From contig JAPTYO010000022.1 in the NCBI GenBank assembly GCA_036873135.1, positions 7,717,785 through 7,781,784 of the forward strand: DNA of 64,000 bases, written 5' to 3'. Origin of the DNA: Clarkia xantiana subsp. parviflora (taxonomy: Eukaryota > Streptophyta > Magnoliopsida > Myrtales > Onagraceae). Below are positions 51,870 through 62,316 of the stretch, piece by piece. A program made the position numbers and the translations under genes. Position 1 is the first letter of the stretch. Every line of letters begins with the position of its first letter. The notes below the pieces were generated by a model. The model saw only the letters and a program-made list of their open reading frames with translations. It ran no database searches and was not told the DNA's origin.

Positions 51870-54820
51870 ATGTCTGGTAAGATTTCCTCCTTCGATTCCG
51901 AAAAAGCTTGTTAGCATAGTTATTCCTTTTATCTCCATCAACTTACCCGAACTTTTGCGGAAATCAACTGTGCCTTTTTTTGCTATGATTACTTTCCAGA
52001 CGGTGAGTCCAGTTCTGGGGGGAGGAAGCCCTTCAAGTTCGATTATGCTTGTAATGAGATTTCAGACACCGCCTATGATGCAGCTCTCCGGAAGGGGTGC
52101 ATTACTTCCATCTGGGAGCCTCGCTTCCCTTTTCCTTGGCCTCGCGTCCCGGGTGACCCTGTAGTCACTCGTCCCCGGGAAGGGGAGGTATTTGTCTCCA
52201 CCGGGCAAATATCGGCAGGGATCCGATTCACCTTCTGCGGTAATTTAGTCGAGATGTGTAAATATTACAAAACACATCCGACTACTTTCTCTCCCCATGC
52301 CGTCCGTGTGTGAAATGCCTTCCTTGTTCTCTGTCTTCGCCAACAGTGGACCTACAGCCTCCGACTCTTCCGGACCTTCTACGGGATGTAATGCAATGAT
52401 GCCGGGGTCTGCGCCTTCTACCCGCGGATGCCTAAATGGAGCAAGGTGCAGCTCTCTCGGTACAGCTGGAATGGTGACACCTGGAAGGTCGCCAAGGGTC
52501 GGGGGCTCATCACTAACTCGGGGCCCGACAACAGTGGCTGGAAGAGGAATTATTTCTTCATCCGAAACAGCTCCATCCCGTGGCCCCGATGGGAGGTTGA
52601 GGCGGACCCTGCTCCCGCTTTTCACACTTACTCCGAGGAGGATTTCCAGATTCTCCACTGCATCCAGCTTTATCGTTGGGGGGACTCTTTCGCTCCCCTC
52701 GATGCCAACTCCATCGGGGAGCGGGACCTGGTTCTGACCGGGATCCGACTCCTTGATGTCGCCGCCGGGTGTCAACTCTTCGATGGCCCTTCCAACCTCG
52801 TTCCTTGGGTAATATTCTAACTGCACTTTCGTTTTCGTTTTTGCAGCTAAGAAGGTATCATTGCTGACCAATCTCGTGCTTAAGCAGGCGGAGACCGATG
52901 TTGTCCAGCGCCCCGCGAGGAAGAGGAAGTCTTCAAAGAGGGCCGCCTCCTCATATGACACCTCCCACCTCAGAGCAGATCAAGCGGGCCCTGGTGGAGA
53001 AGATGGAGCAGATCTTCAACACCAAGACTCCCGAGGAAGGTAAACAGCTCCGCTTAGCAATTCGATTATACAGGAGGCGTATTCCTAAGGAGTTAATCCC
53101 CTCCGATAAGGGAGCCAGGATCGAAGGGATCAAACGCATCCTGCAAGGAGAAACTCCCCGCATCCTCAAAGCGGGTTACTACAATTACTACGGGAAGGAC
53201 CAGTATCTCTCCCGTCGCGTCATCTGGTGTAAGGATCCTGATCAACTTCCTGATTTTCTTTCTGAAGTTTCTCGTCCTCCAGCTGCAGGTCAATCGGGAG
53301 ATGGAGCTTCGGCGGAGGTGCCACCCTCCGACGCCCGGGTCGGAGAGCCCCTCCTTTCTCTTCCAGCCCCAGGAGGATCGGGGAGTGAAGTCGCCCCGAC
53401 GGACGGTCAGTTCCGTCGGGTGGTTGACCTGGACATCTCTCACTCTTCTGAGGAAGCGAGCGAGGGTCGGCCCCTGGTTCGTCGTCGGGGAGCGAGGGTC
53501 ACTCCTCCTTTCTCTTATGAGGAGCTGGAGCCGACTCCCGAAGGGCTGCCTCCATCTTCTCCGGCACAGCAGCTATCGCCGGTCTTGAGCCTGACTCCCG
53601 AGGGGCCGGCGGGTTCTCACGGCGGCTCGGAGGCGCGCACCTCCGAAAATCAGTCCTTCATCCCTCCACTCCCCTTAGACGGGAGTTTTTATCATGTTTA
53701 CACTCCCGACCAGGCGGCGGTTCCCTGGGCCCCGATCGAGTCATTGCAGGGGGTCCCGCTGCGTTGGGATGATATATCATCGGAACTGGGTCTGCACCTG
53801 CTGGCAGGTTCAGTTCCGCCATCTATGAAGCTTCCGCTCTCCCTGGCTCGAGAGGACATCCACGCGGACATTAGCGCCATGGCCGTTTGTCGTGTGGAGG
53901 TTTAGGTTTCCTGTTTTTACACTTAGTACATATAAGGCAGAATATTCTCGTGTACTGACCTCTCCCTTTTTTCTTCACAGGAAATAGCGGACCAACACCG
54001 CTGTTTCGGGTATGTCCTGGCCTTGGAGGAGGCCCTGGAGCAGGAGCGAGCCAAGGCGGCCCCCGAGGTCTTGGCCATGCTCAAGGAGGATCTGGCTGCC
54101 TCCGAGTCGTTGAAGGGGAAGTTGGTTAAGGAGCAGGCCCTCCTTAACCAGAAGACTCGGGACCTCCTGAGGCAGGTCCACGATTTTGAGAGGCTGTTGA
54201 AGCAGGAGCGTCAAAAGCTCCAGGAAGAGCAGCAGGGGCGCACGGAGGATCGGGACAGGCTTATCCTGGAAAAGAAGGCCCTTGAGGACGCCAAGGCGGG
54301 GCTGGAGGCTGAGAAAGTCCTTCTCGCCAATCGGTCTCAACATATGGAGCGGGAGCTCGCTGAGTTTCCCACCAAGCTGGCCGAGGCTGAGGCCAAGGGA
54401 CGGGAAGATTATCGAGGCTCCGAGGCTTTCCAAGTGGATGCGGTGAAGTTCTGTACGGCGGAGGTGGAGACCACCCTGCTTAACGCTGTCGAGGAGCTCC
54501 ATCTGGAGTATGGTGGTGCCATCGACTTCACCAAGTCTAAGACTCTCGCTCCCTTCGCGGACAGGTATTTCAACCTTTCCGAGGAGAGTGACGGGGCCAA
54601 CACCCCCGAGGAGGCTTCGGGTGCTGAAGGCATGGTGGAGCCTCCAAGTGCAGATCTACCAACAACCGATCCCCCGATAATCGACTCTTCAACGGCTGAC
54701 CTCCAAGGGTCCGATCCTCCTGCGGCCAATCTTTCAGGATCCGATCCTCCGATCACGGAGCCTTCTGCCACAGACCTCGTGGACCCTGCTTCCCTCGACG
54801 CTGCCAATGATCAAGCTTAA
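51870..54820 (+). pseudogene. E4 antisense gene, four exons, basic/coiled-coil protein
   Basis: Exons: 51870-51876 (ATGTCTG), 52000-52808, about 52852-53899, 53981-54820, all with GT/AG junctions. Exon 2 encodes GRKPFKFDYACNEISDTAYD, EGEVFVSTGQISAGIRFTFC, LCLRQQWTYSLRLFRTFYGM and PWPRWEVEADPAPAF, but has stops at 52311 (TGA for Trp) and 52389 (TAA for Lys). Exon 3 has a frameshift near 52960, then GKQLRLAIRLYRRRIPKE, KAGYYNYYGKDQYLSRRV and a Ser/Pro-rich part. Exon 4 is a long coiled coil (about residues 1-150) with a Pro/Asp/Ser-rich tail ending DAANDQA. The exon-2 block recalls the Pfam Transposase_28 pattern. It is the best-preserved copy of the antisense gene. Function unknown. Confidence 0.8.
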
Positions 54821-54904
54821 TTTCTTTATTTTTGAATCCTTGTAATTTCCTTCTTTTGTCGTGAACCTTCTAGATCTTTATAATATCAATCTCTTTTGGT
54901 TCCG

Positions 54905-55535
54905 ATTATCGCTACACCACCTAAGGTGAATTAACCACGCCACTTAAGGCAATTCGATCATACCACTTAGAGTGATTTCGACGCGTCACTTAAGACATTT
55001 TACCCACACCACTTAAGGCGATTTAATCGTGCCACTTAAGGCGAAATCATGCCACTCAAGGCGAAACCGTGCTGCTTAAGGCGAAATCATGCCATTTAAG
55101 GCGAAATCATGCCACTTAAGGCGAAATCATGCCACTTAAGGCAAAATCATGCCACTTAAGGCGAAACCGCGCCACTTAAGGCGATTTGACTACACCACTT
55201 AAGGCGATTTAATCGTGCCCCTTAAGGCAACTTATCCACACCACTTAAGGTGATTTAATCACACCACTTAAGGCGATTTAGCTACACCACTTAAGGCGAT
55301 TTAATCACACCACTTAAGGCAATTTAGCTACACCACTTAAGGCGATTTAAGCATACTTAGAACGATAAGTCTAAGCACAATCTGGTCGGGATTAACCTCT
55401 TTATTCATTGATGGCTCAAAACCTTTTTATATCGACTCAAAACGATAAACAACTTGCACCACTGAAGGCGACTTCGATAAACAACTTGCACCACTGAAGG
55501 CGACTTAATAAACAACTTGCACCACCGAAGGCGAC
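54905..55535 (-). repeat. E4 tandem-repeat block after integrase
   Basis: About 30 copies of a 20-29-base unit, plus-strand form CCACTTAAGGCGAAATCATG or CACCACTTAAGGCGATTTAA. In element-sense orientation the core is CGCCTTAAGTGG, shared with E3 and (as CCTTAAGTGG) with E1. Confidence 0.88.
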
Positions 55536-55541
55536 TTAACA

Positions 55542-57261
55542 TCAAGCATGACATTTCTTCAACTGTTCGCCACTAAAAGAATGCTTCAACACATTGCCAT
55601 CGAGGTCTTCCAACTTATACGCATTTCGAGCTGGCATCCCCACGACCTTATAAGGCCCTTCCCATTTTGGTGACATCTTGTTGATCCGATCCAAAAGGGT
55701 AAATTCGTTCCGACGCCAGACCAGTTCCCCGACAAAGAAATGTCGAGACTTGACTCGTCGATTATAATATCGGGCTGTTGCCAAGCGCATCCGAGCCTGG
55801 GCCTCCTCGGCACTCCGCCTCTTCTCTTCGACCAAGTCCAAGTCCAGACGCCTCATTTCATCATTCGATAGAGGTTCGTAATACCTCGTATGATGGGATG
55901 CCACAGCTATTTCGATGGGAGCAACTGCCTCCGTGCCATAAACAAGGCCAAACTCCCCAGTCGATCGTTTGGGTGTTGTTCTAACAGCCCAAAGCACATT
56001 TTCCAACTCATCCAGCCATTTTCCCTTCAAGGCGTGGACCCTCTTCTTCAGGCCATCCATCACGATCTTGTTGGCTGACTCCACCTGTCCATTGGTTTGA
56101 GCATGACGGACAGAGGCTGTCCGATTCTCAATTTTCAGTTCCTCCAAGTATTACTTCCACTGGGCCCCGTTAAACGGAGGGCCATTATCACTGATCACCA
56201 CCTTGGGGATCCCTTATCGGGATATGATATGGGTCTGGAGGAATTTGAGGATATGGTTCCCCGTTGTCTTGGCCAATGCCTTAGCTTCTATCCATTTCGG
56301 AAAATAATCAATAGCCACGACTAAATATCGGCACTGACCTTTTGCCACTGGAAGGGGTCCCACCAAGTTGATTCCCCATTGCGCGAAGGGCCAAGCACTC
56401 TTGATGGGCGTCAGATCGGCAGCTGGAGCCACAATATTCGGGGCGTACCTCTGGCAAGCGTCACAAGATCGGACTAGCATCGTTGCCTCCTTGTTCATCG
56501 AGGGCCAGTAATAGCCCAGGTTTAGCACTTTCCTCACGATGGATCGGGCCCCTTCATGACAAGCCAAATATCCTCCGTGCACCTCCCTAAGGATCCGACC
56601 TGTGTCGGGCTCGGCCACGCATTTCAGATAAGGAGTTAAATACCCCTTTTTGTACAGCTGATCGTCCACCATCACATAATTGGGCGCGGTCCGGCGTATT
56701 TTTCCGGCTGCTACTTCATCATCGGGGACTGCCCCCATAGTCAGATACGCGGCTATCGGGGTCATCCAGGTGGGCTCCTCCGATCCGATCTCAATGGCAC
56801 ATACCTCTGCTTGATTGGTGGTTGACAGGATCACCTTCTCCAAGAAATGCATCTTCCGACTTTCATCGAGGGGTGCCCCCAGGGCGAACTTGCTCAAGGC
56901 ATCTGCTTCCACATTATCCTCCTCGGGATTGCCTCAATAACGAAGCTCTTGAAACTCTCATTCAGGGTTTGCACCTCGCGAAGATACTTTTTCATCATCG
57001 GGCTCTTCGCTTCGTATCGCCCCTGGACTTGGTTCACGATCAGGCTAGCATCACACTTCACCTTTAAGTGAGCAACTCCCGTTCCTTTAGCAATCTTGAG
57101 GCCAGTGATGAGAGCCTCATATTCAGCTTCATTGTTGGTGGCCCTAAATGTCAAAGCCAAGGCATATCGGAGGGGCTCGCCTCCGTCTGGTGGTATCGGT
57201 ACGAAACCTGCTCCCGATCCTTCTGAATTTGAGGAGCCATCGGTATACATCTCCCACGTAT
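55542..57261 (-). pseudogene. E4 archaeal-type RNase H and integrase
   Basis: The archaeal-type RNase H begins at WEMYTDGSSNSEGSGAG (about 57261; Trp is TGG here) and continues NNEAEYEALITGLKIAKG, DASLIVNQVQG, then a frameshift near 56925 (IPR to IMWKQMP). Integrase (56912-56214, then 56147-55542) has HGGYLACHEGARS and SCDACQRYAP. The first catalytic Asp is replaced: WGINLVGPLP instead of WGIDLVGPLP. The second Asp region is interrupted by stops near 56150-56215. QTNGQVESANK (the Glu) and SPKWEGPYKVVGMPARNAYK are present. It is non-functional. Confidence 0.9.
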
Positions 57262-58640
57262 TTTCGGCGTCGGGCTGTTCTGACTGCTCTGTTATCGGGA
57301 CCTCCGTGGTTGCCCCCTCTACTGGGCCCGCTTCTTCTAGATCGGGGGCTGTAGACTCTGCTATGAAATCCGCCAACGCCTGGCCCTTAATAGCCGTTCT
57401 CGGAGCAAAGTGAATGCGGAACTCACTAAGCTCGACTGCCCATTTCACTAATCTCCCCGACGCATCAGGTCGGTTCAAAAAGTGTTTCAATGGCTGATTC
57501 AGAACGGTAATCTAATGCGCGTGGAAGTAAGGTCTCAGCTTCCGAGCAGTAACAATCAACGCATAAACATACTTCTCAACGGCGGGATAATTCATTTCAG
57601 ACTTGGCGAGTGCCTTGCTTACATAATAGACGGGGACTTGGCTACCCTCTACAATTTTCACTAAGACGGAGCTAACAGTAAATTCAGAAACAGCCAAATA
57701 CAGATAGAGTGGCTCGCCTGGGATGGGCTTCGCCAATGGCGGGAGGGTGCGAAGGTGCTGCTTGAGTGCCTGGAACGCCTCTTCGCACTTGGCAGTCCAC
57801 TCAAACTTCTTGTTGGCCCTCAGTAATTGAAAGAATGGCATGGATCGGTCGCTTGCCTTGGACAGGAAGCGATTCATCGCGGCCAATCGGCCATTCAGCA
57901 CCTGCACCTCCCGATGGTTCGTCGGGGACTTCATCTCCTCGATTGCCCTCAGTTTCTCAGGGTTCACCTCGATTCCCCTCTGGCTTACCATGAAGCCCAG
58001 AAACTTCCCTGAGTGTACTCCGAAGGCACACTTGGTCAGATTCAAGCAAACTTGATGAAGCCTCATCCGCTCGAACGCTGTGGCTAAGTTGTGAACATGG
58101 TCCTTGGCCTGTCGGGACTTCACTAGCATATCATCCACATAGGCCTCCATCGTTTTCCCCAACATATCCCCGAATAGCTTGTTCACCATCCTCTGGTAAG
58201 TTGCACCTGCATTGATCAATCCAAAGGGCATAACGTCGTAATGATAGATGTCACTATCAGCATAAAAGGCGGTGTGGGGGGCATCCTCCTTGGACATCTT
58301 GATCTGATTGTAGCCAGAGTAGGAATCCATAAAGCTCAGCAACTCATGTCCCGATGTAGCATCCACCAGCTGGTCGATCCTCGGGAGCGGATAGCAATCC
58401 TTCGGGCATGCTTTGTTCAGGTCGCGGAAATCGACACACATCCGCCACTTGCCATTGCTCTTCTTCACCAGGACTGGGTTGGCGACCCAGGTCTGGAATC
58501 AGAGCTCTTTAATGAATCCAGCATCGAGCAACCTGCCCACCTCTTGCTGGATCGTGATCTTCTTGTCGGCACCCATCGGGCGCCTTCTCTGTGTAATCGG
58601 CTTGATCGCGGGATCAATCTTCAGCTCGTGAGTAATCACA
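57262..58640 (-). pseudogene. E4 reverse transcriptase and first RNase H
   Basis: Frame 58468-57512 contains CVDFRDLNKACPKDCYPLPR, MPFGLINAGATYQRMVNKLF, AYVDDMLVKSRQAKDHV and the RNase H start (VYYVSKALAKSEMNYPAVEK). A TGA at 58499 (for Arg) and a stop near 57512 interrupt it. Frame 57490-57262 continues RNase H (HFAPRTAIKGQALADFIAES) and passes without a stop into the archaeal RNase H, unlike E1 and E3. Confidence 0.9.
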
Positions 58641-59500
58641 TCGGGGCTGATTCCTGGCATGTCATTCGGGGACCAGGCAAACAGCTCCTTGAATTCCTTC
58701 AACAGATCAATCAGTTCTCGGGCCGTCTCCTCAGTCACAGCGGACCCGATCTTTACCTTTCTCTGAGGTCCATCAATCTCGACCTCCTTCAAATCCTCCA
58801 TCGAGGCGGGACGCCCAAACTCCTCTCGGGGATCAGCATCAGTCTGGATAACAGTCATAGCCTCCCGATTCCTCCTTCGAGTGGCATTGACATAGCATTT
58901 CCTGGAGGCCACCTGATCGCCCTGGACTTCCCCGACTCCGTGGTCTGTCGGGAACTTCATCTTCTGATGGACAGTTGAGGCAATTGCCCCCAGCGGGTTG
59001 ATGGTGGTCCTCCCGATAATTGCATTGTAAATCCCCGCGGACTCGACCACCACGAATTCCACGTTCCTCTTCACTGACTTCCAACCGCTACCGAATTCAA
59101 CCGGTAAGGTAATCATCCCCACCGGGTAAGAGGTAGACCCAGAAAATCCGACCATCGGGAAGTCTGCAGGCTTCAAGTCCTTCTTTGTTTTTCCCATGGC
59201 CCTCAGTGCATCCATGAACAAAATGTCGGAGGAGCTCCCTACATCTATCAAGATTCACTTCATTTCGTACCCATCCACGCTCAGGGTCACGACCAAAGCG
59301 TCATCATGCGGGGTCTCCACTCCTATCAGGTCCTCCGTTGAGAAGGGAATCGCCATCTCTTGCTTCGGAGTTCAGGTTCGGGCCCTCTTGCCCAGCACCA
59401 CGGCGATAGGAATCCGAGAAGCATAGACCTCCCGAGATGCCGTGGTATCTCCTCCTGCAGCAAGTCCTCCATGAATCACATTAATGATTCCCCGCTTCTC
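58641..59500 (-). pseudogene. E4 protease region
   Basis: The frame from 59251 contains IDVGSSSDILFMDALRAMGK (Val replaces the usual Gly of DGG/DTG), FPMVGFSGSTSYPVGMITLP and AIIGRTTINPLGAIASTVHQ, and continues into the linker before RT. The changed active-site residue and a stop or shift just upstream (near 59255-59370) suggest loss of function. Confidence 0.85.
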
Positions 59501-61115
59501 CGTGCGGGCATTGGAAGACTCGGGCTTATCCTTCTTTGGGGACCGATCATGGGATCGGGAGCGAGACCGCGATCGGGATCGGGAGCGGGATCGGCCCCGT
59601 TGTCCAGCCACAAATTCCTTGAGCTTCCCCTTCTGGATCAGCTTCTCAATCTCCTTCTTCAGCTCCCGACAATGGTTAGTGTCGTGACCGCTGGCGCGAT
59701 GGAAACGACAATAACGATCGGTGCGGGCTCCCATGAACTCTCCATCCTTCTTCGGGGGGTACCTGGTGATACCTTGTCGGTCCATCACCGCCAACACAGC
59801 ACCCATCGAACAAATGAGAGAGGTGTAGCGGTCCTCCCGCTTGTCCGACTTCAGGGAACGCTTGTCTTCCCTCCCATGGGAGCGGCCTCGACCCCGACTG
59901 TTCTCGGGTTTATCTTTTCTCCTGCGATCGTCCGAGGGCTTGAACGACTGCTTCCCCTTGTTTGATTTTGGAGGATCGAGGTCTCCGGAAGCTATCTTCG
60001 ACTCCTGGACGTCGATTTGCTGCTTCACCCTCTTCTGCAGCGCCTCCATGTTCCACACAGCCTTCTCAGCCACGCTGTGCATCAGGTCGGAACCATATGG
60101 TGCTGTCAGGTTCCGAATGAAGGTGCGGATGGTCTCTCCCTCTGACATTTCCTCATCAATCTCGGCCACGCTGGCAGTGTACCTTTGATAGTAGTACGCT
60201 AGCGATTCGTCGGGCCTCTGTACCACCTGAGTAGGGACCTCGCGCTTTTCAGGAGACGCCGACGACCCTGGTACTGCTGAATGAAGCGATCATGCATCTG
60301 GGTCCAGCTAGATATGCACCCTGGGGGAAGGCTGAAGAACCACGTCAAGGCCCTCTCACCAAGTGTGCCTGGGAATAAAACGCACACTATATCGTCATTC
60401 GGGGCTTTGCCTAGACAAGCCATGACATGCTTCTGGACATGACGAAGGGATCTCCCTCGCCATCATACTCCTTGATTGTCGGGATACCCAGTCCTAGCGG
60501 GGCAGTGGTGTTCACCAATCGGGGAACAAAGGGATGAGTGGATCGATCCCTCAGCTCCAACATCATCTTCTTCTGGTCCACCATACAGATGTTCACGATC
60601 TTCACCACCTGGTCGGGGGTGATAGGGCCATTGAGAGGAATGGTCCTATGCTGCACCGGTCTAGGCCCATCGACCACGAACTGCTCCGATAGGGCAGGCT
60701 CCTTGCCCTTGTCCTGGGGCTCGGGTTGGGCCTCCTGCCCGTCCCGATTCTCTCTCGACGGGGGCGGAGGCAATTCCTCCTCCTTCTTCTTGGCAGCCTC
60801 CCTTCGGTCCAGGAGAGCCTCCATAGTTTCCAGGAATATCGGTATTGCATCCAGTATAGCCTTCGTCAGGTCCACCTTTGTAGGAGCATCCTGGTCCCTC
60901 CTCGGGACCTCTTCCCGGCTCTCCGACGAGTTCCGAATGGAATCTTCGCGATCATCATGATGCCCCCCTGTTTGGGAAACAGCAGGGGGAGGATCATTCC
61001 GATCAACAGTGCACTCCGGCGGCCCAGAATTCAGAGTTCCAGCAGGGTGGCGGGAACCGCCGGATTGTCCTTGTCTCTTCTTTTGATTGCCAGCCATCGA
61101 TCGGGTAGAAGCCAT
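59501..61115 (-). pseudogene. E4 gag
   Basis: The ATG at 61115 (MASTRSMAGNQKKRQGQSGG) opens a frame through the capsid start (FVVDGPRPVQHRTIPLNGP, HPFVPRLVNTTAPLGLGIPT). It is broken by small deletions near 60440 and 60232, between frames 61295-60411, 60423-60199 and 60226-59372. The last contains the zinc knuckle YCRFHRASGHDTNHC and an Arg-Ser repeat (RSRSRSRSRSRSRS) before DRSPKKDKPE. The product is structurally equivalent to E3's Gag. Confidence 0.88.
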
Positions 61116-61134
61116 CTTTACTTTTTTCTTCATT

Positions 61135-61150
61135 CCCACAGACGGCGCCA
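61135..61150 (-). promoter_or_regulatory. E4 primer-binding-site-like motif
   Basis: On the minus strand TGGCGCCGTCTGTGGG follows the 5' LTR end by one base, identical to E2 and E3. Confidence 0.65.
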
Positions 61151-61151
61151 A

Positions 61152-61781
61152 TGTTTGATCACGGTTGGAACTCCGGTACGTTCTTGACGAAAGTCCGAAC
61201 TCCTTCTCTCCAAGTAATCCTGCAAGAAGGGGATAGACCGGGCGGTGACCCAGAATCCCTCTCCGATGCTTAAATGAGTGGTGTGAACGTATCAATCCTG
61301 AGGTAACTCCTTCCTTTATATAGGGGAGGGGTTACCTCAGTTACCTGTTGAGATAACTACCACGTTCCGTTTATCTCGGCCAGTAGCCCACGTTCCGTCT
61401 TTTCATGCCACTTTTCCACTACGCTGATAGTGGGCGTGTTTCTCGGCCTCATCCTCTGGTGGCAAGTCCCGACGGATGTCGGGGACTCCAGAGTTATCTC
61501 CTTTGGTCACCGCTCGGGGCCCCTCGTCATCGGGACAGGGCCAGTATTCTCAGGGATTCAATATCGGGGCCTACTCAAAGGCATATCATCGGGGCCTACT
61601 CAAAGGCATATCATTGGGGCCTACTTAAAGGCATAATATCGGGAGCGTGTAGCTCGTATGTCGGGACCGACCTTGTCGGGACCCCTCGCATTAGTCCTCT
61701 AAGCCTCTTTCGGTGCCCAGTGGGCCTATTTCACCGTTTACTCGTCGTCAATGGGCCTAACGGCTATGTCGAAACCCATCA
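61152..61781 (-). repeat. E4 5' LTR (630 bp)
   Basis: Bounded by TGTTTGATCACGG and GAAACCCATCA. Relative to the 3' LTR it has a deletion of about 45 bases in the leader (around 61288), and it keeps a TCGGGACCGACCTTG segment that is missing there. The GTTAA duplication follows at 61782. Confidence 0.9.
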
Positions 61782-61786
61782 GTTAA

Positions 61787-61960
61787 CATTTATATGCAAT
61801 ACTTATATACCTTAGTAAAAAATTACTATCGGTAATGGTTAACTTGTAAATAATGGTCATCCTTTCTAGTTACCATTAGATCATGCAATTTTGAAATAGA
61901 GGGTTGGGATTGTGTCTCCCTTTTAACCCTAGGATAATACCTTTATATAAAGGTCTTTAC
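61787..61960. other. AT-rich DNA between E4 and an E0-family LTR
   Basis: It is probably the continuation of the sequence into which E4 inserted. CTTTATATAAAGG occurs at 61940-61952. No gene. Confidence 0.4.
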
Positions 61961-62316
61961 TGTTGGGTTACGATTATTGATGATAGACTAAGGGAAAGTT
62001 GAGGACATCCGAGTCGAGACTCTAAAAATATATAACAACGACTATTCATGTTCAGAATGAGAAGAGCAAAAAAAATAGTCGACGACTGAGTTCCTTGAAG
62101 ACTGGCGACAAGTTTGCTCAAAACTCTCCCTCTTAAGGCAAGAGTCGATTCGACAGCCAAATACTATTGAAGAAACCTTCCTCCTAAGGAAAGGAAAACA
62201 GGCAACCTGCTTGCCGCCTCAGAGAAAACCCTTCCTCTTGAGGAAGGGGCATGTGGCGACCTACTTGTAACCTACTAAGCTGAAGAAACCTTCCTCTTAA
62301 AGAATGGTGGGGTGGT
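61961..62316 (+). repeat. E0-family LTR fragment
   Basis: It starts TGTTGGGTTACGATTATTGA, like the minus-strand start of E0's LTR (TGTTGGGCTACGATTATTG at 36624), and follows it through the CTTAAGARGAAGG region. It ends abruptly at 62316 where the F LTR begins, before the TATA box. Confidence 0.7.

Larger units (their letters stand above)
50723..61781 (-). mobile_element. E4: Tat-lineage LTR retrotransposon with antisense gene
   Basis: The LTRs are 650 bp (50723-51372) and 630 bp (61152-61781), with an exact duplication GTTAA at 50718-50722 and 61782-61786. The minus strand holds gag, protease, RT, RNase H, archaeal RNase H and integrase, then a tandem-repeat block. The plus strand holds the four-exon antisense gene. 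Many stops and frameshifts and an Asp-to-Asn change in integrase mark it as inactive. It inserted in the internal part of E6. Confidence 0.92.
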
